A stretch of DNA of 64,000 nucleotides from JADJPO01 sp963828555 (GTDB taxonomy: Bacteria > Actinomycetota > Actinomycetes > Actinomycetales > Kineosporiaceae), in assembly GCA_963828555.1 (NCBI GenBank), contig CAWHEL010000002.1:1736001-1800000 (forward strand). Direction: 5' to 3'. Position 1 is the first letter of the stretch; each line of letters starts with the position of its first letter. Of the stretch, positions 52,883-63,067 are shown one piece after another. A model generated the notes under the pieces. The model saw nothing but the letters and a program-made list of their open reading frames with translations. It did not search any database and was not told the DNA's origin. The translations under genes were made by a program, and so were the position numbers.

Positions 52883-54133
52883 ATGCGCCGACGCCTCGCC
52901 CCGGCAGCCAGGGCTGCCCGAGCCACCCGGATGGCCGCCGTCGCCCTGATTGCAGCCTCCCTGACGGGCTGCGCGGCGGACATCGAGCCGGCCGATCCCC
53001 CGCAGACGGCCGCGCCGCCACAGTCGCCGTCACCGACGCAGACGCAGACGCCCGCGGTGCAGTTGAGGGTCGAGGAGGTGGCCCGAGGGCTCACCCACGG
53101 CTGGGACGTCGGATTCCTTCCCGACGGAAGGGCGCTCGTGTCGCAGCGCCCCGCCGAGCTCGCCCTGCTCTCCTCCACGCGCCCGGGCGCCACGGTGACC
53201 CGGGTCTCGGCGGACCTCTCCGACGTGATGGTGCGCGGCGAGGGCGGGTTGATGGGCCTGGTCGTGCACCCCGACTTCGCCGTCTCACGGGAGTTCACCA
53301 CCTGCCAGAACCACATGGCCGGCGGCGAGCCGGTCGACATCCGGCTGGTCACCTGGCGGCTCAGCGAGGACGGCACTGCGGCGACCAGGGTCAAGGATCT
53401 GCTCACCGGGCTGCCCACCGCCGCCGGCGGCCGGCACTCCGGCTGCCGGCCCACCCTCGCCGCGGACGGAGCGCTCCTGGTCGGCACCGGAGACACGGCG
53501 AACGGTGCGCTCCCGCAGGACCGCACCAGCCTGGGCGGCAAGGTGCTGCGACTCGACCTGAAGACCGCAGACCCCCTGCCGGACAACCCGTTCATCTCCT
53601 CGGCCCACCCCCACGAACGACTCGTCCACAGCTACGGGCATCGCAACATCCAGGGGGTTGCGGTGCGGCCGGGCACCGGGCAGGTCTTCACGGCGGAACA
53701 CGGACCGAGCTCCAACGACGAGGTGAACCTGATCCGGGCCGGCGCCAACTACGGGTGGGACCCGGCCCGGGGCGGCACCACTCCCGGGTACGACGAGAGT
53801 GTTCCGATGACCGACCTCGCCCGCTTCCCGGACGCCGTCCCCGCGGTCTGGCAGTCCGGCGAGACGACACAGGCGGTCTGCGCCGCGACCTTCCTCTCCG
53901 GTGCGGCCTGGGGCCGGCTGGACGGCGCGCTGGTGGTCACGGCGCTGAAAGGTGCCAAGCTGTTGCTGCTCACCCTTGACCAGGCCGGAGCCGTTGTCTC
54001 CGTGGACATCCCGCCTGAGTTGAACGGTCCCTTCGGCCGGTTGCGCGCGGCGCGGCTCGGGCCCGACGGTGCGCTCTACGTCACCACGACGAACGGGGAC
54101 GACGACCGGCTGCTGCGGGTGACTGCCCGGTGA
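52883..54133 (+). CDS. PQQ-type glucose/sorbosone dehydrogenase-like lipoprotein
   Basis: A 416-residue secreted lipoprotein: lipobox LTGC near residue 32, then a Pro/Thr/Gln linker. A six-bladed beta propeller follows (ARGLTHGWDVGFLPDGRALVSQRP, GEGGLMGLVVHPDFA, YGHRNIQGVAVRPGTG, FTAEHGPSSNDEVNLIRAGANYGWD). The family oxidises sugars with PQQ. No PQQ synthesis genes are seen nearby. The start at 52883 follows GGGGTG weakly. The protein probably sits on the outer face of the membrane. Confidence 0.9.
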   Translation: MRRRLAPAARAARATRMAAVALIAASLTGCAADIEPADPPQTAAPPQSPSPTQTQTPAVQLRVEEVARGLTHGWDVGFLPDGRALVSQRPAELALLSSTRPGATVTRVSADLSDVMVRGEGGLMGLVVHPDFAVSREFTTCQNHMAGGEPVDIRLVTWRLSEDGTAATRVKDLLTGLPTAAGGRHSGCRPTLAADGALLVGTGDTANGALPQDRTSLGGKVLRLDLKTADPLPDNPFISSAHPHERLVHSYGHRNIQGVAVRPGTGQVFTAEHGPSSNDEVNLIRAGANYGWDPARGGTTPGYDESVPMTDLARFPDAVPAVWQSGETTQAVCAATFLSGAAWGRLDGALVVTALKGAKLLLLTLDQAGAVVSVDIPPELNGPFGRLRAARLGPDGALYVTTTNGDDDRLLRVTAR

Positions 54134-54320
54134 GTGCAGCAGAGCCCCTGTGGCTCACCGCCTTCGTCGATCTCGCGGCCGAGGAGTACGACGCCGGGGC
54201 CCGGTTCTGGGTCGAGGTCACCGGCTATCCGCTCTCACCCCCGCGCGGCGCCCACCACGAGTTCGCCACCCTCCTGCCGACCGCCGGACGGGACGGTGAC
54301 CGAGCGCCTGCTGGCGACCT
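54130..54320 (+). pseudogene. truncated VOC/glyoxalase-like protein
   Basis: GTG overlaps the previous stop (GTGA). The first 45 residues (WLTAFVDLAAEEYDAGARFWVEVTGYPLSPPRGAHHEFATLLP) match the opening of actinobacterial VOC proteins of about 230 residues. The frame then leaves the family within 15 codons, so the rest has been lost. Confidence 0.6.
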
Positions 54321-54427
54321 GACCCGGAGGCAGCCTGAAGCCGACGGGCATTCGTCGGCGCGATCTTCACCGAATCGACAGGGTTCGGCGTCCTCGATCA
54401 CCGGATCGGGGACGCAGCCTTGGCAGT

Positions 54428-56005
<1,578 letters not shown>

Positions 56006-56095
56006 CCTGCTCCCAGGTAGTTCTCAGGAAGGGAGGGCACGCTGCCGGTATCCATCTGCCCGCCGCTCCGCGCCGTCCACCCAGGGAGCCGCCCG

Positions 56096-56884
56096 ATGTC
56101 CGAGCACGACCAGATCGAGGAGCATGATCGCGGGCTGTCCTTCGACCTGCCCCAGCTGATCGGCCGTCGGGCGGCGCTGGTGGCCCTCGTCGGCGCGGGT
56201 GCCGCCGCGCTCGCCGCCTGCGGCAGCGGGTCGGGCGACGCGGCGGCCGCGGACGAGGAGGAGTTGATCCCGGCGGAGACGTCGGGCCCCTACCCGGGGG
56301 ACGGCTCGAACGGTCCGAACGTGCTGGCCCAGAGCGGCATCGTGCGGCGGGACATCAGGAGCAGTTTTGCCGGCGCTGCGGGCTCGGCCGCCGGGGTCCC
56401 GCTGACCATCACCCTGAAGGTGCTCGACGTCAGCGGCGCGGACGGCGCCCCGTATGCCGGCGCTGCGGTCTACCTGTGGCACTGCGATCGGGAGGGCAGG
56501 TACTCGATGTACTCCCCAGGGGTCACCGGGGAGAACTACCTGCGCGGGGTGCAGGCCGCAGGCAGCGACGGAACGGTGACCTTCACCAGCGTCTTCCCGG
56601 GCTGCTACCGGGGCCGATGGCCACATATCCACTTCGAGGTCTATCCCTCCGAGACTGCCGCCACTTCCGCCGAGGCCCTGCTGCGGACCTCGCAGCTCGC
56701 CCTGCCCGAGCCGGTGTGCGCCGACGTCTACGCCGCGGAAGGCTACTCCGCCAGCATCGACACCTTGGCCGGGGTGAGCCTGGCCGACGACACCGTGTTC
56801 AGGGACGGGTACTCGCTGCAGCTGGCCACGGTCACCGGCTCGGTGGCGAAGGGCTACACCGCCACGCTCACCGTTCCGGTCTGA
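56096..56884 (+). CDS. intradiol-dioxygenase-like Tat lipoprotein
   Basis: 262 residues from the ATG at 56096, with GGGAG upstream. A twin-Arg (IGRRAALVALVGAGAAALAACG) lies before a lipobox cysteine. The core (PETSGPYP-like ETSGPYPGDGSN; YLWHCDREGRYSMYSPGVTGENYLRG; PGCYRGRWPHIHFEVY) is that of protocatechuate/catechol intradiol dioxygenases, with Tyr and His iron ligands visible. Extracellular members have been described as oxidases of aromatic compounds. Its placement after a multicopper oxidase supports a role in external aromatic oxidation; this is inference. Confidence 0.88.
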   Translation: MSEHDQIEEHDRGLSFDLPQLIGRRAALVALVGAGAAALAACGSGSGDAAAADEEELIPAETSGPYPGDGSNGPNVLAQSGIVRRDIRSSFAGAAGSAAGVPLTITLKVLDVSGADGAPYAGAAVYLWHCDREGRYSMYSPGVTGENYLRGVQAAGSDGTVTFTSVFPGCYRGRWPHIHFEVYPSETAATSAEALLRTSQLALPEPVCADVYAAEGYSASIDTLAGVSLADDTVFRDGYSLQLATVTGSVAKGYTATLTVPV

Positions 56885-57933
56885 CCCGCCGAGCAGTCCG
56901 CCGGGGTGAGGCATTGCCGGGGGCAGCGATCCGGCGCCCATGGGGCCAGATGGCGCCCCACCTGGTGCGGGGGGCGGGGGGCCGGCCGGGCGAGCCAGGG
57001 TTCGCAGCCCTGATGGGGGACCGCCGGTCCGTAGAGGTATCCCTGGCCGAGGGTGCACCCCATGTCGCGCAGCACCCGCACCTGCCTATCCCGCTGGATC
57101 CCCTCTGCGACCACGCTCAGGCCGAGGTGCAGGCTCAACGACACCAGTTGCCCGACCAGGCGGCGCAGGGCGGGGTCGGTGTCGACGTCGCGGACCAGGC
57201 ACTTGTCCAGCTTCACCGCATCCACCGGCAACCGGTGCAGGACGGCGAGCGAAGAACAGCCCGCGCCCACGTCGTCCAGCGCGACCTGGACCCCGATGGC
57301 ACGCAGGGCTGAGACCACGCGGCTCGCGGCGTCCAGGTCGGCCGGCACGGCCTCCTCGGTGATCTCCAGCACCAGACCGTCGGGAGACAGCCCGACGTCG
57401 TCCAGCACGGTGCTGACCACGTCCACCAGGCCCGGGTCGATGATCAGGCTCGGCGGGACGTTGACCGCCACCCGCACTCGGTCGGCACGGCCCTCGGCCC
57501 GCCACCGGGCCAGTTGACCGGTGCCGACCCGAAGCATGTGCTCGGTGAGCAGCGGCAGCAGGCCGGTCCTGGTGGCCACCGGCAGGAACACGTGCGGCAG
57601 GGTGAGCACCTCACCGCGGGGCCAGCGGGCCAGCGTCTCCACGGTGTTCAGGCACCCGGTGTCGAGCTCCACGATCGGCTGGTAGTGCGCCAGCACGGCC
57701 CCCTCGCGCAGGGCCAGGTCCAGTTCGGGCTGGAGGTCGCTGTCGGGACTGTGCTGCGGTTCGGGCGTCGCGAGTGCGGGGCCCTCCGTCGTGCCCCGGC
57801 CGAACCCTCGACGGGCGAGATCGCGCAGGATCGCGGCCCAGCTTGCTCTGCTGCCGGCAGGTTCGGCCGGAGCGGGAACAGGGGGGGGCGAGGCCGGGTT
57901 GCTCGCGTCCAGGGCCGGCGTGACCGTCGGCAT
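56854..57933 (-). CDS. EAL-domain protein with altered active-site motifs
   Basis: 359 residues from the ATG at 57933, with GAGAGG upstream. The N-terminal 70 residues are a Pro/Ala-rich low-complexity segment. The EAL-like domain runs from about 75 to 320: VETLARW in place of EAL, AVNVPPSLI, LEITEEA, DDVGAGCSS in place of DDFGTGYSS, KLDKCLV and EGIQ. The first Glu is kept, but the changes in loop 6 often mean low or no phosphodiesterase activity, leaving c-di-GMP binding. No GGDEF domain is present. It overlaps the dioxygenase 3' end by 31 bp (convergent). Confidence 0.85.
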   Translation of the reverse strand: MPTVTPALDASNPASPPPVPAPAEPAGSRASWAAILRDLARRGFGRGTTEGPALATPEPQHSPDSDLQPELDLALREGAVLAHYQPIVELDTGCLNTVETLARWPRGEVLTLPHVFLPVATRTGLLPLLTEHMLRVGTGQLARWRAEGRADRVRVAVNVPPSLIIDPGLVDVVSTVLDDVGLSPDGLVLEITEEAVPADLDAASRVVSALRAIGVQVALDDVGAGCSSLAVLHRLPVDAVKLDKCLVRDVDTDPALRRLVGQLVSLSLHLGLSVVAEGIQRDRQVRVLRDMGCTLGQGYLYGPAVPHQGCEPWLARPAPRPPHQVGRHLAPWAPDRCPRQCLTPADCSAGQTGTVSVAV

Positions 57934-58150
57934 TGCCAGCCTCTCGCTCGGCGGATACGGACGGGTCTTGCGGGCCAAGCACGGACACTACGCCGCGCAG
58001 GGGAGTTCTGTCTCCTGTGACGTGACACTCAATCTGCCGCAGAGGCGCCCCAGCCGCGCAGATCGGCTGTTCGGACGATGCTCAGACGTCCACAGAATCT
58101 CCAGACGGTCTCGCCGAGGCCCCCAGCCGGCGAGCACTAGCGTCAGGTCC

Positions 58151-58909
58151 ATGAACCGTCCTGCGTCCACCTCGGCGACCTCCGATCTGCAGCCCCGGCG
58201 CCTGCTGGTGGTCGAGGACGATCGCGCCATCGCGGACGCCGTGGTGCGCCGCCTGCGCGGCGAGGGGTACGCCGTCGACGTGGTCTTCGACGGCCTCGCC
58301 GCGGTGAAGGCCGCCCAGAAGGTGCGCTACGACGCCGTGGTGCTCGATGTGATGCTGCCCGGGATGGACGGGCATGCCGTGTGCCGGCGGATCCAGGAGC
58401 GCGATCCGGTTCCCGTGCTCATGCTCACCGCACGGGACGACGAGGCGGACCGGCTGATCGGGCTGGCGGTCGGTGCCGACGACTACCTGACCAAGCCGTT
58501 CAGCCCGCGCGAGCTGGTGGCCCGGATCGCCGCCCTGCTACGCCGGGTCGAGCGGGCCGCGATCCTCGCCTCGGCGTCCACGGCCAACACCGACGACCGG
58601 CTCGTGGTCGGCGCGGTCGTGCTGGACGTCGGCACCCGGCGGGTGCTGGTGGGCGAGGACGAGGTGCACCTGACCCGCACCGAGTCCGACCTGCTCACCG
58701 CACTGGCCCGGCGTGGCGGCCGGGTGGTCGAGCGGGACCGGCTGCTGGCCGAGATCTGGGACTGGGATCCGGCCGCCGCGGCCCGGGTCGTCCAGGGTGG
58801 TGCGGCCCGGACCATGGACAGCCACGTGAAGGCGCGGCGCCGCAAGATCGGCGCCGAGCGGATCCGCACCGTGCACGGGGTCGGCTACGCGTTGGAGGCC
58901 CTGGCGTGA
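58151..58909 (+). CDS. OmpR/PhoB-family response regulator
   Basis: 252 residues from the ATG at 58151. The receiver domain (LLVVEDDRAIADAVVRRL; VVLDVMLPGMDG with phospho-Asp near 66; KPFSPRELVARI) is followed by a winged-helix effector (VHLTRTESDLLTALARRGGRVVERDRLLAEIWDW; RRKIGAERIRTVHGVGYAL). Its stop overlaps the kinase GTG start, a typical two-component pair. The signal and regulon are unknown; likely targets are nearby membrane genes. Confidence 0.93.
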   Translation: MNRPASTSATSDLQPRRLLVVEDDRAIADAVVRRLRGEGYAVDVVFDGLAAVKAAQKVRYDAVVLDVMLPGMDGHAVCRRIQERDPVPVLMLTARDDEADRLIGLAVGADDYLTKPFSPRELVARIAALLRRVERAAILASASTANTDDRLVVGAVVLDVGTRRVLVGEDEVHLTRTESDLLTALARRGGRVVERDRLLAEIWDWDPAAAARVVQGGAARTMDSHVKARRRKIGAERIRTVHGVGYALEALA

Positions 58910-59949
58910 GGCTCACCCAGCCGGTCGACCTGCGCCCGCTCGACCCGATCCGTTCGATCAAGGCGAAGCTGGCGCTACTGGTCGCCGCGAGCATCTCGGT
59001 GTCGGCGCTGCTGACCTTCCTCTGCCTGGTCGTGTTCGGCTGGCGGGCCCGCTACGGCCTGACCGTCTCGGTGCTGGTCGGCCTGCTGGTCAGCCAGCTG
59101 CTGGCCCGGGGCATGACCAGCCCGCTGCGCCAGATGACCGCCGCCGCTCGGGAGATGGCCGACGGCCGCCCGCCCGGGTCGGTGACCACCGCGAGCCGGG
59201 ACGAGGTCGGCGACCTGGCCCGGGCCTTCGTCGCCATGGCCGACGACCTGGCCACGGCCGACGCCCAGCGCCGCGACCTGCTGGCGAACGTCGCCCACGA
59301 GCTACGCACTCCGGTCGCGGCCCTGCGGGCGCAGCTGGAGAACCTGGTGGACGGCGTCCGGCCGGCCGACGAGACGGCGCTCGGCGAGGTGCTCGACCAG
59401 GTGGAGAACCTGGGTGGCCTGGTCGACGATCTGCTCGGGCTGGCCCGTGCCGAGGCGGGCGTGACCCTGCTGCAGCCCTGCCGGGTGCCGGTGGCCGAGC
59501 TGATCGCCTCGGTGGTCGCCGACGTGGGCCCGGTGCGCCCGGACCGGCGGATCGAGCTGGACGTGCCCGACGGCCTGATCGCCGAGCTCGACCCGGCGCG
59601 CGTGCGTCAGGTGCTGGTCAACCTGGTCGACAACGCCACCCGGCACGCCCCGCCCGGCGGCCTGGTGCAGGTACGCGCCCGGCTCGGATCGGACGGCGCC
59701 CTGGTGATCGAGGTCACCGACGACGGTCCTGGAATCCCGCCCGAGGAGTGGAGCAGCGTCTTCGAGCGGTTCCGGCACGGGTCGCACCGCGAATCGCCCA
59801 CGGGGGGAACGGGGCTCGGCCTGGCCATCGCCCGGTGGGCGGTCAGCCTGCACGGGGGGCGGATCGAGGTCGTCCCGGCGCCGGCCGGCTGTCGGATCCG
59901 CGCCGAACTGCCCCCACCCGCCACTCGTACCCAGGCCCCCACTTCATGA
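58906..59949 (+). CDS. sensor histidine kinase
   Basis: 347 residues from a GTG at 58906. Two close membrane helices (LALLVAASISVSALLTFLCLVVFGW and YGLTVSVLVGLLVSQLLA) with almost no extracytoplasmic loop are followed by HAMP and the HisKA motif LANVAHELRTPVAALRAQ (His near 131). The ATPase domain follows (VNLVDNATRHA, TDDGPGIP, FERFRHG, GGTGLGLAIARWAVSLHGG). The short loop suggests it senses an intramembrane or cytoplasmic cue. Cotranscribed with the regulator. Confidence 0.93.
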   Translation: MRLTQPVDLRPLDPIRSIKAKLALLVAASISVSALLTFLCLVVFGWRARYGLTVSVLVGLLVSQLLARGMTSPLRQMTAAAREMADGRPPGSVTTASRDEVGDLARAFVAMADDLATADAQRRDLLANVAHELRTPVAALRAQLENLVDGVRPADETALGEVLDQVENLGGLVDDLLGLARAEAGVTLLQPCRVPVAELIASVVADVGPVRPDRRIELDVPDGLIAELDPARVRQVLVNLVDNATRHAPPGGLVQVRARLGSDGALVIEVTDDGPGIPPEEWSSVFERFRHGSHRESPTGGTGLGLAIARWAVSLHGGRIEVVPAPAGCRIRAELPPPATRTQAPTS

Positions 59950-59994
59950 TCACCGTCGCTCAGGGGTCTCCCCCCGACAGATGGGAGGGAACCC

Positions 59995-61584
59995 ATGACG
60001 GACGCCGATCATCTGAGGGCTGGATCGCTCAGGAAGGACACATTCATGGTTGAGACTCCGCGGCCACCGCAGGCCGGGGCGCCCACGCCGCCGCCGGCCA
60101 CATCGGCGACGTCGGCCGCGCCGGTCGCTTCGGCCGCGCCGGCCGCTCCGCCGGCGCTGCCCCCGGCACCCCCACCCCCGGCCGTCGTGCAGCGGCCGAC
60201 CACGTGGCGGATCCCGAAGGAGCCGCCGCGCGGCGCCGTCCTGGCCTGCCTGGGCGCGCTGGCCGTGATCGCCGCGACGACGCTGCTCGCCCCCGCCGGC
60301 GCGCATTGGCTGGTGCTCGCCCTGCTGGTGGCGGCCGTCGCCTGGCTGTCCGGGCATGGCCGGCCCTCGCCTTCGGGGCTGCTGCTCGGCGGCCTGGCCG
60401 TGGCGCTGGTCGGAGTGGCCGCGATCCGGAGCAGCTCGGAGTCGCTCGCCCTGTGCCTGCCCGCCGCGCTCGGCCTCGCCGCCGCGGCTGCCCTGCAGGG
60501 ACGGCGCTGGCCGGCCATCGTGCTCGCCGTACCGGCCCTGGCCCCCGCAGGCGTGCTGGGCGCGCTCTGGGTCGCGAAGGCGGGCCGGGCCGCCCGGATG
60601 CCCCGCAACGCCTTCGCCTGGGCCCGCGGCGCGGTGATCGGGGTGTTGCTGACCACCGCCGTGATCGCCCTGCTCGCCTCGGCGGACGAGGCGTTCGCCG
60701 GCCTGATCGACTCGCTGACGCCGGCCTGGGACCTGGACTTGGCTCCGCGGCTGCTGCTGGCCGCGCTGGTCACCCTCCTGGCGATCGCGCTGATGTACGC
60801 GCACCGGGTCAGGCCGCACCTGATCGGCGCCGACGGCTGGGAGCGGAGGGGGCCCCTGGGTGAGTGGACGCTGCCACTGGTGCTGCTGAACGTGGTGCTG
60901 ATCTCCTTCCTGCTGGTGCAGGCGGTGGTGCTCTTCGAGGCCTACCCGGAGTCGCTGGTCAGCGGTGACCTCACCCCCGCCGAGCGGGCCCGGCAGGGCT
61001 TCGGCCAGCTCGTGGTGGTCACCCTGCTGATCGCGGTGACGCTCGGCTGGGCGGCGCTGCGCAGCAACCCCCGCCTCTCCGGCCACCGCAGGCTGCTGCT
61101 GATCCTCGGCGGCGGCCTGGTCCTGGAGGCCCTGGTGGTGGTCGCCTCCGCACTGCGCCGGATGTGGCTCTACGAGCAGGCGTTCGGCTGGACCGTGCTG
61201 CGCCTGGACGTGGCGGCCTTCGAGGTCTGGCTGGCGGTGATCCTGGCACTTGCCGCCGGAGCCTGGCTGATCGGGCGGGCGGCGGTGGTGCCCCGGCTGG
61301 TGATCGGCAGCGCCGGCGCCGCGCTGCTGGTGCTCTCCCTGGCCTCCCCGGACGCGCTGGTGGCGCGCTGGAACGTGGACCGGTTCGAGCGCACCGGGGC
61401 GATCGACCTCATCTACGCCACCCGGCTGTCGGACGACGCGTTGCCGCAGCTGGCCCGGCTGCCCGAGCCGCAGCGCTCGTGCGTGCTGAACCGGGCGGTC
61501 ACCGAGGCGCCCTGGTATGCCGCGAACTGGTCCCGGATCCGGGCCGAACGAGTGGTCGCGACGGCCCACCTGGGAGGATGCTGA
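59995..61584 (+). CDS. DUF4153/DUF4173-like polytopic membrane protein
   Basis: 529 residues from the ATG at 59995, which has GGGAGG (59983-59988) upstream; an inner ATG at 60046 is possible. A Pro/Ala-rich N-terminus of about 70 residues is followed by about twelve membrane helices (LACLGALAVIAATTLLAPAGAHWLVLALLVAAVAWL; LVLLNVVLISFLLVQAVVLFEAYP). DUF4173 proteins share the VNRFERTG-like NVDRFERTGAIDLIYATRLSDDALPQLARL seen here. Function unknown. It follows the two-component genes by 45 bp and may be controlled by them. Confidence 0.82.
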   Translation: MTDADHLRAGSLRKDTFMVETPRPPQAGAPTPPPATSATSAAPVASAAPAAPPALPPAPPPPAVVQRPTTWRIPKEPPRGAVLACLGALAVIAATTLLAPAGAHWLVLALLVAAVAWLSGHGRPSPSGLLLGGLAVALVGVAAIRSSSESLALCLPAALGLAAAAALQGRRWPAIVLAVPALAPAGVLGALWVAKAGRAARMPRNAFAWARGAVIGVLLTTAVIALLASADEAFAGLIDSLTPAWDLDLAPRLLLAALVTLLAIALMYAHRVRPHLIGADGWERRGPLGEWTLPLVLLNVVLISFLLVQAVVLFEAYPESLVSGDLTPAERARQGFGQLVVVTLLIAVTLGWAALRSNPRLSGHRRLLLILGGGLVLEALVVVASALRRMWLYEQAFGWTVLRLDVAAFEVWLAVILALAAGAWLIGRAAVVPRLVIGSAGAALLVLSLASPDALVARWNVDRFERTGAIDLIYATRLSDDALPQLARLPEPQRSCVLNRAVTEAPWYAANWSRIRAERVVATAHLGGC

Positions 61585-61588
61585 GCCG

Positions 61589-63067
61589 GTGAGTGCGATG
61601 GATCGGCTGGCCCGCTTCGACGGGACGGCCTTCCACCCGGTGCGCCCCGGCGAGATCGACGCCGCGTTCGTGCATGTCTTCGCCCACGGCTGGCAGCCCG
61701 GTTACCGGGTGCAGGAGCGGATGCTGGCCAGCACCGACCGGGTGGCGGCGCTGCCGGCCTGGGATCCGCGGCTGGTGGACGCCACCGGCCGGGCACTGAT
61801 CACGGACTACATCGCGCTGCTCGAGGCGTTGGCCGGCCTGGGGCCCGACCACGTGGTGCTCTGGTACTCGTGGCTGGACGAGTCGGCCACCGACGCCGAT
61901 GTGTTCCAGGCCTTCCGCTCCCGACAGGCGACCCAGATCAACGGTCGTCGGTTGGCGATCCTGGTCCAGCAGGCCCTGGCACGCCGTGCGCGGGTGCATC
62001 TGATCGGGCACAGCCATGGCAGCGCGGTGGTGACCCACGCCGCGGTCAGCATGGCCCGCGCCCCCGAGCAGCTCACCCTGCTCGACGCGCCGGAGGACCC
62101 GATCAGCCGGGTCGGCGGGGCGAGCGACCTGATCGATGTCGTGCTGCCCAGGCTGCGTCCCGGCCGCGGCGCCGGCGCCACGTTCGTCGAGTCCTACGCC
62201 TCGGCCTTCGGTCGGCCCTACCACCGCCGGCCGGGGCTGTCCGCGGTGGTCGACGTCCTGCTCGGGGTGCCCCTGGTGCTCTCCCTCGACCCGGTGAAGG
62301 CGATCAACGCCGCCCACCTGTACCCGGTGGACTGGTACGCCCGGTCCGTGCGCGAGTCCGGCCGGGATCTGCAGAAGCCGGTGGGCTACGGCTGGTCCCC
62401 CCTGTGCGGCGGCGACACCGATGGCCTGTACTCCTGGTACCACTCTCCGCTGCCCCAGCGGCCGCTCCACCTGCGCCGACACGCCGGGGAGCCGTTGGGC
62501 CGGTGGAGGTCCCGGTTCGCCCTGCCCCCGGTTGCGGCGCGTCGTCCCCTTCCCGGGGTGCGGCTCGACCTGGACGTCGCGACGACGTCCTCCGCCGCGA
62601 TCCTGACCAGTGCGCCCGGCGACCAGTTGATCGAGTTCGATCTGCAGCTGCGCGGATGCGCGGGCGGGGAGTCGATCGAGATCGACCTCGACGGCGTCCC
62701 GGCCTTCGCCGCGATGGCCGGCTACCCCGTGCCCAGCCCGGGCCGGTACCTGATGCTGGCGGACAGCGTGACCGGCGAGCACCTGCTCAGTGCCCGGTTG
62801 GTCGGCGCCGGGCCTGCTGCGCGCGCCTCGGTGGTCAACCTGCGCCTGGTCAGCGTTCCGCACGCTCGGGGGAGATTCACCCTGGGCCGTTCTGCGGCAA
62901 CGGTGTTCGTGGCCGGGGCGGTCTCCGGCAGCGTGGGCACACTGGTCACCGTGGCGATCACCGGCCTGACCGCGCGCAAGGCCTGGGAACTGCTACACCG
63001 GCGGGGATCCGCGGGCGCGGACCGGCCGGGGGTGGGCCCGCTCAGCCGCGGGCCAGGTGCCGGCTGA
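61589..63067 (+). CDS. alpha/beta-hydrolase-like protein with C-terminal domain and membrane helix
   Basis: 492 residues from the GTG at 61589 (ATG at 61598 possible). The N-terminal hydrolase has FVHVFAHGWQPGYR (oxyanion) and the nucleophile elbow VHLIGHSHGSAVVTHAAV (GHSHG, Ser near 141). After about residue 315 a beta-rich segment follows (PGVRLDLDVATTSSAAILTSAPGDQLIEFDLQ). Near residue 450 a single hydrophobic helix (TVFVAGAVSGSVGTLVTVAITGL) anchors it. Substrate unknown; lipase or esterase is likely. It overlaps the convergent acyl-CoA dehydrogenase by 26 bp. Confidence 0.78.
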   Translation: MSAMDRLARFDGTAFHPVRPGEIDAAFVHVFAHGWQPGYRVQERMLASTDRVAALPAWDPRLVDATGRALITDYIALLEALAGLGPDHVVLWYSWLDESATDADVFQAFRSRQATQINGRRLAILVQQALARRARVHLIGHSHGSAVVTHAAVSMARAPEQLTLLDAPEDPISRVGGASDLIDVVLPRLRPGRGAGATFVESYASAFGRPYHRRPGLSAVVDVLLGVPLVLSLDPVKAINAAHLYPVDWYARSVRESGRDLQKPVGYGWSPLCGGDTDGLYSWYHSPLPQRPLHLRRHAGEPLGRWRSRFALPPVAARRPLPGVRLDLDVATTSSAAILTSAPGDQLIEFDLQLRGCAGGESIEIDLDGVPAFAAMAGYPVPSPGRYLMLADSVTGEHLLSARLVGAGPAARASVVNLRLVSVPHARGRFTLGRSAATVFVAGAVSGSVGTLVTVAITGLTARKAWELLHRRGSAGADRPGVGPLSRGPGAG

